A program made the position numbers and the translations under genes. Of a stretch of 64,000 nucleotides of DNA, positions 1-12,416 are shown piece after piece; the first letter of the stretch is position 1; every line of letters begins with the position of its first letter. Under the pieces are notes generated by a model. The model ran no database searches. It was not told the origin of the DNA and saw only the letters and a list, made by a program, of their open reading frames with translations. This DNA comes from Rhabdophis nuchalis (taxonomy: Eukaryota; Chordata; Lepidosauria; Squamata; Natricidae), in contig CM077647.1 of the NCBI GenBank assembly GCA_039707465.1, positions 118,236,610-118,300,609 of the forward strand, written 5' to 3'.

Positions 1-3000
1 TACAATGTTTAAATTTGTAACACTTCTGAGAATATTGAGGTATTGTAGGTATACTCATTGCAGCTCAGTTGTTTGAGGGTTTTTCTTAGGGCTCATCCAT
101 TCCTCTCTCTTGGAGATAATTCCCAACTATGGTGCTAAGGCTCAACTGATAGACTTGAAGAGCTCACACCATGGAAGCTTATTTTCTTTTGCTAGATGAA
201 CAATGGCCAGTAGATTCTATTTTATGCTTAAACTTAACTCTCCCTCCCCCCCGGATATTTGGGAGTTTAAGAGACGTTCTAATGGTTCATTTTAGGATAG
301 TAGCAGTGGAAACGCAACCTCAGGAAAATCTTCAACAAGGTCAGCAGCATTTCTCTGGGGGTGGGTCTGGTTTCTTGAAGAGCCAGAACCAAAATTTCCA
401 TGGAGAAGAAGACCTCTTGGTCCAATGGGAGCAGGTAACCCTATAATTGGCCATTTGGAGCCCACAAGTGATTGATCCTCCTGAGGTGATTTCTTCATGC
501 ATTTTAGAATATGTGCATAGATTCTCCCCGCCCCCTATTTTCTGGAAAACAGTGCTTTTCCATAAGATTAGTTTGATCTGGCTAAAACCTGTCTGAGTGG
601 TGGCCTGATTCCAAGATGGAAGCTTTGTGTTAGGACGTAACAACAAAAGTAAATGGGTTATCTTAGAACTGGGTTATGGATAATTTATAGGTAAGCCATT
701 AGATGAAACCCGAAACTAGCTAAATTTCCAAAAGTCACTGTAATTGGTAGGTGGAGAATTCCAAGATTGTTCTGTTGTGGTTGGCGTGTCCTTTCTTGAG
801 AGAACTACAAAGATGACTTGTTCCTTCCAAGTCTTGCTTTTTATGATTATGGATTTTCGGTGCCAACTGTGAAAGAGGAAATACCTCATAATCTGCTGTA
901 ACTCTTCAGATGTGCTTTTCTTAGACAAACAGCCAATGTTTGCTATGCCATGCTTTGATATACGATATGATCATGTTTGATAATTCTAGTTAACTTTTAT
1001 TTTAATCTCCCAATCAAAGGAACAATGTATTGTCCAATTTATATTCAAGTTAAAAAAAACATGGGTCCATGGTGTGTGTGTCTATCTCTGTGTATTCTCA
1101 ACTATGTTTCTGGGGCTTTTCAGACAAATTTAGCAGCTAGTATTAATTGATGTAAAATAATCTTCTGTTAGATACAGGCCTTCCTCTTAATCAAAATCTG
1201 TGCCATTTCTCATCAAAGATGTATTGAATAGACCTGAACAAACTTTGAAAAAGGTGCTTCAGAATGTGTAGAAACATGTCCAGAGCAATTTTTAAATAAA
1301 AATAATTAAACAGTTATGGCGTCTCCTTTTTTAGGGTCATATAACTTCTATGAAAGCTGTTCGCAGTTGTCTCTCTGGTTATTTGTGCATACCTATTGTA
1401 AACAGGAGCAATCTTATAGGCAGTGGTATGCATTTGGAAGATGTAGTTACTTTAATCATTTGAAAAGAAGTGCATTACATGTACTCAGTTGTGTTTTGAA
1501 TGATTTTCACAGCCTTAAAACACACTATTTCTTTTGTTCTTGAAAATTATGTTAATAACTATTCAGATTAATACATAGCTTGAAGTGTGGAAACCACTGT
1601 TGGAGTATTATAATACAACTGAATGATAACAACCCAGAGTGTACAAAAGGGAGGGGGAAAGCAATGTTTGTTCTACAGCATTGTACACCTGCCTGAGGCA
1701 TAAAAGTTTTCCTTGGTTAAACGTGGAGTAGGCAGTTTCAATCCTGAGGGAGGATGACATGCCAACTCTAAAAATGTTAGTTTTACAACTACTCAAGTCT
1801 TTGGAATGTTTATGAATAAGTCAAAGTGGGTGGGATTAGGAATAGAAAAGAAACTTTTATCACACTTTCTGCAATAGGATCTATAGAGTATAAATTTATC
1901 AGTATTGTCTAATATTCTGGTTAGTCTCCATATTTTTAATATAATTTACATTTCAGAAGTAAACCTTGTATGCATTGGTGAGTTGTCCTCTAATCAAAAA
2001 CTTTATATACCAGTACTTGTTTTCTAGAGTAGCAACATACCAAATGACTACCTATTTAAAATACTTTAGGAATCTTAATTTTTACTATCTTAAATCTGTT
2101 AAAAGACAGATCTGTTTCATTTCTTTTTAATTATGAAACATGATTATTTTGGGGGGTTATGAATGAGTTCATATATTGGGGAGAAGTCATGTTTAAATCT
2201 TTTTTGTTGCTTATCGTAGAATGAACTGAGTTTACAGATAATGTTACAGTAAGGCATGGTTTACCTCAGGAATGAGTAGCATTTGGGGCTTTAGCCTTGT
2301 GATTTTCTAGATGTTAGCAGGAGGCCATTTAGTGACATGGTAACATTACTAGAAAAAGCTGAAATATTTTTAACTCATGTTTTGAAGAGTGAAAATAGGC
2401 ACAGAACTCAGGGCAGTTTATTGTGGCAAATGTACTCCTGGAGAATCCATGTGAGTTGTCTATTCTTGGTTTGCATTCACAGTGTTTAGATTCAGATTGA
2501 TGCAGTGCTTAAAAACATCTGTGTAGAGACATATTTTATCATTATTAGATCTTTGGATGCTATCATCAGATTACCAGTGTCTGCTAATGACTTTCTGTGC
2601 AGTGCAGAAGTGTGTTAGTAATATAGATATGTGTTAAAGAATACATTGGTTTACCTGCATTTGAATCACTTTTAGCTGTTACTTCACTATTCTAATGCAG
2701 GATATGAAAACAAATGTCACATTATTTACTACTTGTTGATAAGAAGTTGTAGCTTGTTAGGACTTGTCGGATAATGTGTCACCCTCACTTGTTTCCCTGT
2801 TGGAATTGCATCATTTTTGTACTGTCTTTTTTGTTATTGTTGCTTTTCCCATGTGAGGCAACTAGAACTCAAGTCTTTACTTGTATGGTCACATATGACC
2901 AGAGAGCAGTTGTTTCATATTGAATAATAGCCAGTCTCTCATGTCCAGAATAATTATAGAAAAGAACTTCAGGAGTGAAGCATTAGCTCCTCCAGTTAAT

Positions 3001-4386
3001 AACTGGGCATATTTGTACATTGTCCAGTTATTACTAAAAGGAATTTTAATGTAGGGATGACACTACTGTATGTTTGGAAACATGCTTTTAAGGCCTTATT
3101 TGCACAAGTACTCACAGTGCTTTGTATAATTGACCCCACTTGGATATTTGTTTTCTAGAATGAAATATCAAGTATTTATTTATATCATGTATTTCATTGC
3201 TAATGTTGCCGCTTTTATTATAGCTTTGTATTGTATGCATGGTTTGTTAATGACTTTTTAATGCATCATATAAGTATCTGAATTCATATATACTTTTGGA
3301 TTAAAAGAAATAGGTCTAAATTGGTCTATTAAAATTGTAGACACATTCCTCTTGAAAGAAACATCTTTGTGTTCCCATTTTGTATATAAAGTAATTGACT
3401 AGCATTCCAAAAATAGATATATGATTGATTCAGTGGTATTGTACAGGTTAGATAGATGCACCAGTTTTCCTTTGAAGTTCAAATGCTGAAATTCAGAAAC
3501 AGTGCTCTACTGTACTTCGAAGTTCACAAAGCAACATAGAGCAAGACAAATGTAAAATATTTCTTTATAAGAAAACAATGAAGCTTCTAAGTCCATAGTT
3601 GCTAATAGCTTGTGGCCCATTAACATTAAGAAATTATGCTTTTTTATGGTTATGCTTTGACAACTAGAAGAGGAAACTCTATATTTGAGGCAGGTTACCA
3701 TGTAAATTCAGCAAAAACTTTGGAATTTAACTATCAGGAATTATGGCTCTAATAAACACAGATGGTAGCTAAAACTTTGGAATTTGACAATCAGGAATTA
3801 TGGCTACAACAAGCATGGAGGGTAGCTGAAATATTGAATAAGAAATGTTATATTATTCCAGAAGTCAGGAAATAACTAAGAAATGTGTGAGTTATCCATT
3901 GGGAAAAACATTATTTTCTGTTAAGCAAAACATGTAGCAATATCTGCTTCTATTGCAGATTTTGCATTATTTAATAATAATATTTTATACTGTTCATACA
4001 GTAGTGAATTCCTTAGGAAACTGATGAGTATTGATATATGTAAAATATAAAATAAATTATCTTTTTCCTTTTCTTTATTTTTTTAATATTGTTTGGAGTT
4101 GTCTCCTTTATAATTCTTATTTTTTATATTTTTAAGATTAAAATTGTTTTGTCAATCGCATATAAAATAAATAAATAGCAGAGTACCGCACCAAAATAAG
4201 CAGCCACAGTTGGTGAGAAATTTTTATTCAAGAAGATGAATGATCTGAAAAATACATAATGATTCAGTAATGCTAGATTCTCCTGTAAATACCTGGTAAA
4301 AAATCATTTTCTACTTTTGCTCTCACTATACTGATAAGTCCAAACATTGCTTTGTTTTGACTATACAGTATATTTCCTTCTCAACA
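1..4386. other. MYO1D intron 1, unannotated part
   Basis: AT-rich intronic sequence upstream of exon 2. I see no coding exon, RNA gene or clear transposon end here. The only internal structure noted is a 57-bp tandem duplication at 3,714-3,827. Short open frames at the left edge have no recognisable domain. Confidence 0.6.
3714..3827. repeat. 57-bp tandem duplication (2 units)
   Basis: Two adjacent units, 3,714-3,770 and 3,771-3,827, both start AAAACTTTGGAATTT and end GGTAGCT, with a handful of substitutions between them. No function is suggested. Confidence 0.85.
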
Positions 4387-4388
4387 TA

Positions 4389-4725
4389 GGTAGTCCTCAG
4401 CTTATGACCACAATTGACACTAAAGGTTCAGCTTCTAAGCAAGATAATTGTGAAATGAGTTTTGCCCCATTTTACAACCTAGTTGTAAAAATGAATTAAG
4501 TGAATTAGCTGTTAATTGAGTCTGGTTCTCCCATGGACTTGGCTTGTCAGAAGCCAAACTGATCACACGATCCTGGCCAAGCGACGGACATAAATATGAA
4601 CCAGTTGCCAATATCTGATTTTGATCATGTAACCATGGGGATACTGAACAGTCATAAATCGCTTTTTCCTGTGATAACTTGGAATGGCAACTGAACGAAT
4701 GGTTGTAAGTCAAAGACATATTGAA
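4389..4725 (-). mobile_element. MITE of the 'GTCCTCGACTTAC' TIR family, copy 1
   Basis: Reverse-oriented copy of a ~370-bp element. It opens with TAGTCCTCAGCTTATGACC and closes with GGTTGTAAGTCAAAGAC, an inverted pair. The family recurs at least nine times in the window and contains the phrases 'cttaacaact', 'gatcacatga' and 'gacaagcaaagtcaatg'. It has no coding capacity. The transposon superfamily is not determined. Confidence 0.75.
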
Positions 4726-5075
4726 ATTTATCCACTCAGATAAAAATTGCTACCTTGTAAAAAGCCTTTTTTAAAATCTCAACAACTATTGTAATACTAA
4801 ATGTTATGTAGTACTCCGAGTAATAGGTCAGATTGTTTTTGCTGGAAAGCAGTTGTGCAGCACATGGAATTTAGCCAAGGAAGCATAGTCCAAGAAAGCA
4901 TCCCTAGGGAACTAAATACAGAGATTAAAGCACCTCTGCTCTTTGAACGATATTGATAAGCTTGTAGTACACTATTTGTAATTTCTTTATTGTTCCTGAT
5001 GTAAATGATTTAATTCCTCTTTTATTTCATATCAGAGAAATAGTACTGTACTATTAATAGCACTGAAAAAATGGT

Positions 5076-5442
5076 AAGGTAGTCCTTGACTTACAACAGT
5101 TCATGTAGTGAGCTTTCAAAATTACAACATCACTGAAAAAAGGTGATTTATGACACTTAACAACCATTGCAGCATCTCCATGGTCATGTGATCAGAATTG
5201 AGATACTTGGCAACATATTTATGACGGTTGCAGTATCACTGGCTCATGGGATTCTCTTTTGTAACCTTCTAACAAGCAAAGTCAATGAGGAATCCAGATT
5301 CACTCATCAGCCATGTTCCTCACTTAACAACTGTGGCTAAAAATGTTTCCATAAAATGGGGCAAAATTCATTTAACAACTGTCTCCTTTAGCAACAGAAA
5401 CTTTGGACTCAATTGTAGTCATAAGTGGAGGACTGTCTGCCA
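5076..5442 (+). mobile_element. MITE of the 'GTCCTCGACTTAC' TIR family, copy 2
   Basis: Forward copy with start GTAGTCCTTGACTTACAACA and end AGTCATAAGTGGAGGACTG, which are imperfect inverted termini. The internal 'caagcaaagtcaatg' and 'ggctcaattgtagtc'-type phrases match the other copies. The apparent open frame across it is fortuitous. Confidence 0.8.
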
Positions 5443-5495
5443 GTATGATAGTGTTAACAATTTTAAAAGGAAGTAAAAAATTGGACTTTGAAAAT

Positions 5496-5590
5496 GAGAA
5501 TAAGAATAGAATAGAATAGAATAAATTTTATTTATAACCCGCTCTCTCTCCCCGAAGGGACTCGAGGCGGGGCACAGGGAAATTAAAAAC
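5496..5590 (-). mobile_element. L2-like LINE 3' tail with (GAATA)n
   Basis: Severely 5'-truncated copy. Read on the minus strand it ends with the same tail as the L2-like LINE at 13.8-14.7 kb (CCTGTGCCCCGCC...GGGTTATAAATAAA), followed by a short pentamer array seen here as (AGAATAGAAT)n at 5,500-5,522. Sister tails lie at 10.65, 33.43, 34.04, 42.88, 49.44 and 60.5 kb. Confidence 0.65.
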
Positions 5591-5599
5591 AATTGACAC

Positions 5600-8500
5600 A
5601 AGAGATATTTTCTTAGAGAAGTAACAGTAACAGACAGTATTATGCAAGCTTATTTAGAAGTAGATCCCATGGAGTGTATTGGTTTTTAAAATAAGTATAA
5701 AATATCTTTCAAGTTGAGCTTGATTTCTGGAGATTTGGCTATAATATAATACTGCCTTGGTATGTTTTGGTACACACTTTCCAGGATGTTTATTTTATTT
5801 TCCTATCTAGCCTACAGTCTTAGTATTTCTGGATATTCTCCAATTTAAATTCTATTTAGGTGTGACTCTCTTTAGCTTTTTTTTTTTTTTAATCATCCAG
5901 CTGCTACCAAATGCTGCCACCTGGAATTCATTGGACAGTAAAGACACTCAAGTTAGCCGTGACATTTGATTGCTGCATCCATGCCAATTTCTTGCAGTAT
6001 TGTAGAAATAGTTTGCCACAACTTTCTGTGAATTATTTTTTTTCTTTTTCTTTGAGTTTCCAGTGTAGTTCACTGCTCTGAAAATCCAGGCACTAACTAG
6101 GATTAATCTTGCCCAGCGGTGAGATCAGACAACATCATTCACATGCTGCCATTCGCATTAAGTATACACAGAATTCATGCCAAAGACAAAACCTAAGTCC
6201 AGTTTGTAGAAATATTGGGGACCTCGTTAAATTAACCAGTTTTGCTTAAACAGGAGTTAAATGCACTACTATCGCCAATTAGGTTTATGGAATAGCTGAC
6301 ATTTCTAAAGAACTAATTATCCAGTAAATACGAATTATATTCAAAGCTTTAAAAATGTCGATATTTCTAGAATACATCAGATATCTAAATGATTTGGAGT
6401 CTTGAAATCCTGCATTCCTAAGATGACAAAGGGCTGTGGTATAACAGGAGAAAAGCTAAATTAATTTATGGTTTTCAAAATCAGTAGAAAAGATTTATCA
6501 GATCCTTCTAACAGAAGAAAAAAGCTTTTGTGAGCTGTGGCTCCCTTCAGCAAACGCATGGAGTGGCTAAACTGAAGTAGAATTTAAATTGGGATGAGGT
6601 GGAGAGCTTTGCCTTTAGGGATTGGGTAGGAAGCCCATACTTAAATATAGACAACCCAGCCTGCAGCAGATTTTTAAAAGAAAGAAGAACCAACAACACA
6701 ATGATGCCAACATGGGAACCAGATCCTGCCACAAACCCAGATGCTTAACAAGAATCAGTGGATACAATTTTAACATCAGGATTCAAAATAAGTTTGAAAT
6801 AATATTATAATTTTCAACATTCATGGATGTTCTGTTGAAGATTTTTAAATGATCATTTTTGAAAAATGAAATTTTAACTGCACAATTCAGTAAGAATTAT
6901 ATGACTTTAGAATCCTTGCAAGCTTTTATTCTTGGCCTGGGTTATCTGGCAGAATAGCATAATCTATTAGTAAAATGAATTTCAAGCACATATATTTAGA
7001 TATGTAATTCAGCCTTCATATACCAAATATATGTACTTTTTGTTATACAGAAATTTGGTTCTGGCTGTTACCTTCTTTTCCTTTTGTCTGCATGACTTTA
7101 TAATATAAGGTGACTATTTAGAGAAAGTCAGAATTCAGTCAGAGAGAAGGCAGTGGAAATAGCTTTTGTTGATTTATTGTGTTTTCTAGGAAGTCATTCT
7201 ATCCTCCATTGGCTTTCTTTTGCTTTCTTCTTCTTTCCTAATGTCTATGGATAAAACAGACATTCCAAGCTTATTTTCTCTCTACAATATGGGGGAGGAA
7301 TGGCTTAGGATGTCTTCTGATGCAAGTAGATAGAAAAGCATTCATGTATTCCCCTGTATATGATTTGACTTTTGCTTCTTTCTATCCAGGATTTTTGCTC
7401 TGTAGTAAACTAAAATTGCTGTGAGCCAGAAAAATATCGCCATAAAAACCAAAGTGAAAACATCTTTTTAAACCTTGTCTTGTGAATTGAAATGCATTCT
7501 CTAGGCGCTGGCTACTTTGCAATATCCATCCATCCATTCATTATCTGTAACATGGAATGGAAAGATTGAAAATAAATGAGAATCATTTCACGGGATGACT
7601 TTTAAATATTTAATTCTAGTTTAAATTAAAGGGGAAAATATTTAGGTTTTTAAATAAAATTGCCGACATAAAATCCTTTTTCTTTTGTGATCATCCTTCC
7701 CATACCTGTCAGTGCTGTCACCATGTTTCTTTTCCTTTCTAATAGTTCTATGCCACCATAGAATATACTACTTTAACACACGTGTGTGTGTATGTACACA
7801 CACTCACTATGGTATGGGCCAGGAGGAGGATTTACAGTTGGGCCAGTAAAATTTGGACCTGTTGGCAACCTTTGAATTAAATATGTTTCCTTTCCAAGCT
7901 TCCTTTATAGAAGAATTTGCTTCAGTTCAGAATATTGTATAATAAAATAATCTGCCCTTTCACTGTCCTTGATATTTTTATCCTGTACAGGAAAGGAGGG
8001 ACACCAAATGTGCGCACAATGGCATTTCCTACTCGGGGAAATTGGCTGCCCTCAACACTGAATTGAAAAATGTATTAAAAATTCAAGCATAAATGTATGT
8101 TTCAGGACATCAATAAAAGTAGTATGCCTCCATGGTAGAAAAATTCAGCAGAACTCCAAATTTTAAAGCAATATGTAATACAAAACTTTTGGGTACATGC
8201 AAAATATTGCTTTTGGTAAGACTTTGGTAGAGCTTTTGATAGAAACTCTTTCAACACTGGATGTGTGATAAAATGATAATTATTTGCATTCTATTAAAGC
8301 AGAAGTAGGCTTAACTGACCATTTCTCTTTTAGTAAGTCAGGCAGAATCCTAAAATGACACGGGGAACTAGTGCTAAGAGAAGCATTTGACAAAGGGAGA
8401 AAATTCTAAAAAATAAAATTGGAAAGGAAGGGAGAAGAGAATAGCTGGTATATCTAAAAGGAAAGGGAAATACTTTTGACAGTTCTGGTTATACATTAAT

Positions 8501-8935
8501 GTTAAATGAAACAAAATTGTAACGCTGATAATATTTTATTTAATTTAGCAACATACAAAAACACAGCTGGGATATTATTCTGCCAGATTTAATATTCATC
8601 TCCAGAATAAACCTAAAAGAAATTATGCTACTTCAGAACCAAATAGTCCCAATTTCTCACCATGGTGGAACAGGAATTTGTTGTATTTTTGCCTGACTCG
8701 TTACCTATTTTTTTCCAATGCCATATTTAATGACAGTGCATTTAAGTACAATTGCTATCTTTTTTGCGAGGGTCCAATAATTGTTAAACAAATCTGGATG
8801 AGATTTTTTTAAAAAATAGCAATCCCAAATGTTATATGGATATTGTAAGTATATTTTCTTTGGAATTACTGAATCAGTTTATAAGTTGTGAAGCTGAATA
8901 GTGAGTAAATAACTATTTCAACCATATCTACATAC
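5600..8935. other. MYO1D intron 1, unannotated part
   Basis: AT-rich intronic sequence with a homopolymer T run near 5,878-5,892 and a short CA/GT stretch near 7,780-7,804. No exon, RNA gene or clear mobile element recognised. Confidence 0.55.
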
Positions 8936-9642
8936 AGTGCAGTTTGGAACCATTCATTTAGCAGCCATTCAAAGTTACGGTGACACTGAAAAAGTGACAT
9001 TCTCGTCATAATCGTCCCTCGTTGCAGAATCCCGTAATTATATGATCAAAATTAAGGTGCTTAGCAATCAGCATGTACAAGTAGTCCTCGACTTACAACA
9101 GTTCACTTAGTGGCTGTTCAAAATTACAGTAGCATGAAAAAAGTAACTTATGACAATTTTTCACACTTATGACCATTGTAGCATCTCTGTGATCATGTGA
9201 CCAGAATTCAGAAGCTTGGCAACTGACTCATATCTATGACAGTTGCAGTGTCTCTGGCTCATTCTTTTGTGAGTTTCTATCAAGCAAAGTTAATGGAGAA
9301 GCCAGATTCACTCAACAGCCATGCTCCTAACTTAACAACTACAGTGATTCTAACAACTGTGGCTAAAAAGATCATAAAATGGTGAGAAATTCACTTAACA
9401 ACTGTTTCATTTAGCAACAGAAATGTTTGGCTCAATTGTAGTCGGAAGAGACTGCCATTTGTGACCTTCCTAGCTGGCTTCTGACAAGCAAAGCCAATGG
9501 TAGAAGTTTAATTCTTTAATAAGGGCGTGATTCAGTTAACAACTGCAGTGATATAGTGAACAACTGTTGCAAAAAAGGTTGTAAAATTGGGCATGACTCA
9601 CTTAATAACCACCTTTCAAAGCAGAGGAAATAATGGTCATAA
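8936..9642 (+). mobile_element. MITE copy 3, split by a nested copy of the same family
   Basis: The first part (about 8,936-9,065) carries the head of the family ('ttcatttagcagccattcaaagttac'). The second part (about 9,450-9,642) carries the tail ('gacaagcaaagccaatgg', 'cacttaataacca', 'gtcataagttgaagac'). Between them sits another complete copy, so the younger copy inserted into the older one. Confidence 0.7.
9076..9448 (+). mobile_element. MITE of the 'GTCCTCGACTTAC' TIR family, copy 4 (nested)
   Basis: Begins TAGTCCTCGACTTACAACAG and runs through the full set of family phrases to 'ggctcaattgtagtcggaag'. It interrupts copy 3 in the same orientation and is closer to the family pattern, hence younger. 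Confidence 0.75.
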
Positions 9643-9644
9643 GT

Positions 9645-10029
9645 TGAAGACCACTTATAACAATTGAGCCCAAACGTTCCATTGCTAAGCAGACACTTGT
9701 TAAATGAGTTGCATCTCATTTTATGACCTTTTGCCACAGTTGCTAAGCGTATCACTGCAGATGTTAAGTAAACCATCCAATTGTTAAGTGAATCTGACTT
9801 CCTCTATTGACTTTGTTGGTTGGAAGTGGCTGGGAAGCTTACAAATGTGATCACATGATCCCAGGACAATGCAACTGTCACAAATATACTGTGTGCTAGT
9901 TGCAAGCAGCCAAATTTGATCACATGATCATTGGGATGCTGCAACGGTAAAAATAAGTCACAAATCACCATTTTTCAGTGCTATGGCAACTTTGAATGGT
10001 CAGTAAAAAAAATATGTTGAAAGTCAAGG
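9645..10029 (-). mobile_element. MITE of the same TIR family, copy 5
   Basis: Reverse-oriented copy immediately after copy 3: it opens with 'acaattgagcccaaacgtt', passes 'gatcacatgatc' twice, and closes with 'ggtcagtaaaaaaaatatgttgaaagtcaagg'. Together with copies 3 and 4 it forms a head-to-head cluster of about 1.1 kb. Confidence 0.7.
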
Positions 10030-10033
10030 TTTT

Positions 10034-10370
10034 AGGGCTGTGGTGGTTCAGTGGCTAAAATGCTGAGCTTGTCGATCAGAAAGGTCAGCAGTTCGGTAGT
10101 TCAAATCCCTAGTGCTGAGTAACGGAGTGAGCTCCCGTTACTTGTCCCAGCTTCTGCCAACCTAGCAGTTCGAAAGCATGTAAAAATGCAAGTAGAGCAT
10201 CTTTGGTGGGAAGGTAACGTGCTCCTTCAATGTTTAGTCATGCTGGCCACATGACCACAGAGAAGTATTCCGACAGTACTGGCTCTTTGGCTATGAAACT
10301 GAGCCCCCTCCCCCATCCCTAGAGTTGGGACTGAGTAGCACATATGTGCAAGGGGAACCTTTACCTTACT
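10034..10370 (+). mobile_element. tRNA-derived SINE
   Basis: The head GGCTGTGGTGGTTCAGTGGC followed by 'gttcggtagttcaaatccctagtg' resembles the A and B boxes of a tRNA-type pol III promoter. The tail passes 'catgctggccacatgaccac' and ends 'gcacatatgtgcaaggggaacctttacctta', typical of squamate SINEs as I remember them. It is diverged and has no tRNA fold of its own. Confidence 0.75.
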
Positions 10371-10639
10371 GGGTTTTTATGTTTCTTTGTTTAATGGAGC
10401 TATCAAATAATATTTGTCATATCATGCCTTGTGATTGATGAAGAATAGTGTGTAACATTTGAGAACAAAAAGGACTGAGATTCCATCAGCCATCAAATCC
10501 TGTAGAGTTGAAACATGCTGATGAGATCTAGAGGTAGAAAAACATTAACAAGTTGTTGTGATGCAAAAACAAAGTTGTTCCAAATAAAACAGGAGGAGAA
10601 AATATTGCCCTGGACTCAAAATATTTTATCTTTGATCAT

Positions 10640-10712
10640 GAACCAAATTGCGCTGCCCTGGGTCCTTTTGGAGAAGGGCGGGATATAAATTGAATAAATA
10701 AATAAATAAATT
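10640..10712 (+). mobile_element. L2-like LINE 3' tail with (AATA)n
   Basis: The sequence GCTGCCCTGGGTCCTTTTGG followed by 'agaagggcgggatataaattg' and (AATA)n matches the 3' tail of the LINE fragment at 14.58-14.69 kb, here on the + strand. Confidence 0.65.
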
Positions 10713-10717
10713 TAAAA

Positions 10718-10940
10718 AGAACCAGTTTGGTCTAATAGTTAAGGGACCCAGTTAGAAAGCGGGAGACTATGAGTTCAAGTCCCATCTTAGTCATAAAAAC
10801 CAATTGGGTGCCTTTTGCCAGTCATTCTCTGTCACCACAACCCACCTCACACAGTTGTTGTGGTGAATGAAAAAAATGGGGGACGATTTGTTGGATATGT
10901 TTGGGTAAAACTAATAAGGCTAGGATACAAATAAATAAAC
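10718..10940 (+). mobile_element. tRNA-derived SINE of a second type
   Basis: The head 'ggtctaatagttaagg...gagttcaagtccc' gives tRNA-like A and B boxes. The body has 'ccagtcattctctgtcaccacaacccacctcacacagttgttgtgg' features and the tail ends in AAATAAATAAAC. It is a family different from the SINE at 10.03 kb. Confidence 0.72.
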
Positions 10941-11320
10941 AATCTGCAGTGATACTTTTCTGTAGTGACTTGGATTCATGGTATACTGGTGGAAAAAGTA
11001 AATTCCCAGTAGAAAACTAAAGGTTTGATATGGCATTTTGTATATTAAATATTAAAATCTTCATTTGTTTCTGGGATCTTTAGAGCTTTTAATTGTGATA
11101 TATCAGATATTTAAGTATTAATAGAGATAGAAACTTTAAGGCAGGCATGTCCAAAGTCAGGCCCGGGGGCCATTTGCGGCCCGGGGGTCGGTTTAATACG
11201 GCCCTCCAACAGCCCTCCCTGCTCTGTGTAAATGTGGCTCTCCCTTCCTCCCTGTGTCTCTGGGGCTGTGTGGCTGGGAGGCAGGTGGACGGAGGTTACG
11301 GACGCCTCCTCCCGCAGTGG

Positions 11321-11740
11321 GCGAGGGAGCAGGCGGGCTGAGCACCCAAGGCTACCGTCATCTTAAGCACCACCGAGGCTGTCGCCCGGCAGGGGCGTCA
11401 GTCAGGGAAGCCGGTCGCGCCTCCATCGCTGCACGTTCTGGGGCTGCGAAGCTGGGAGGGAGGTGAACGCGCAGCCCCAGAACGTCCACTTGGCGCGTTC
11501 ACCTCCCTCCCAGCCACGCAGCCCCAGAACGTGCAGCTCCCGCCGCACAAGGTTGCCCGGCAGGGGCGTCAGGCAGGGAAGACGGACATGCAGCCTCAGA
11601 ACGTAAGCCATGGTGCCTGCCGGAGGGAGCCGCGATGGAGATGCTACCGGCTTCCCTGCCTGACGCCCCTGCCGGGCGACAGCCTCGGTGGTGCTTAAGA
11701 TGACGGTAGCCTTGGGTGCTCACCCTGCCTGCTCCCTCGC
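11321..11740. repeat. Large inverted repeat (94-bp arms) inside the hAT-like element
   Basis: The arm at 11,321-11,414 is the near-perfect reverse complement of 11,647-11,740 (only a few mismatches), with a ~230-bp spacer. The spacer holds a second, inner inverted pair around 11,429-11,470 and 11,494-11,540 ('gaacg', 'ctccctcccag'). Transcribed, it would fold into a long two-tier hairpin. As a consequence, almost the same peptide (starting STQGYRHLKHHRGCR) appears in open frames on both strands. Confidence 0.88.
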
Positions 11741-12059
11741 CCGCCGCGAGTGGCGAGGGAGTGACTGACAGACACAGAGAGAGACAGAAGGGGAGGGAGG
11801 GAAAGACAGAGAGGCAGAGAGAAAGAGAGGGAGGGAGAGAGACGGAGAGAGACACAGATAGAGAATGAATCGGAATCGAATTAAATCCGAGACAGACGGG
11901 GAAAGAGAGAGGGACAGACATAAAGAGAGAGGGAGGGAGGGAGAGAATCAGAGAGAGTGACACACACAGAGACAGGGAGAGACAGAGAGAGGGAGGGAGA
12001 GACAGATAGATAGAGACTGATTAAGTGAGTGAGAGACAGACAGACAGACAGACAGACAC

Positions 12060-12416
12060 ACACACAGAGTGACAGAGAGAAAGAGAAAGAGAGAAAGAAA
12101 GAGAAAGAGAAGGAAAGAGAAAGAAAGAGAGAGAAAGAAAGAAAGAGAAAGAGAGAGAGAGAAATGGAGAGAGAGAGAGGGGAAGAAAGAGAGAGAAAGA
12201 GAGAGAGTGAGAGAGAAAGGGAGACAAAAAGAAAGAGAAAAAGAGAGAGAGAGAGAAAGAGAGAAAGAGCGAGAGAAATGGAGAGAGAGCGAGAGAGGAA
12301 GAAAGAGAGAGAGAGAAAGAAAGAGAGACAGAAAGAAAGAGAAAAAGAGAGAGAGAGAAAGAAAGAGAGAAAGAGCGAGAGAAATGGAGAGAGAGAGGAA
12401 GAAAGAGAGAAAGAGG
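12060..12416. repeat. GA/GAAA-rich microsatellite
   Basis: Continuous AGAGAA/GAAA/GAGAGA units, with a recurring GAAATGGAGAGAGAG sub-unit. It is preceded by GACA and GGGAGGGA units from 11,760. Part of the hAT-like element. Confidence 0.9.

Noticed and set aside
171..446. Candidate first exon or upstream gene at the left edge
   Set aside because: The frame has no recognisable domain and does not resemble the MYO1D N-terminus; no donor joins it in phase to exon 2.
10034..10110. Possible tRNA gene
   Set aside because: Only A- and B-box-like stretches are present, attached to a SINE body; no cloverleaf can be completed.
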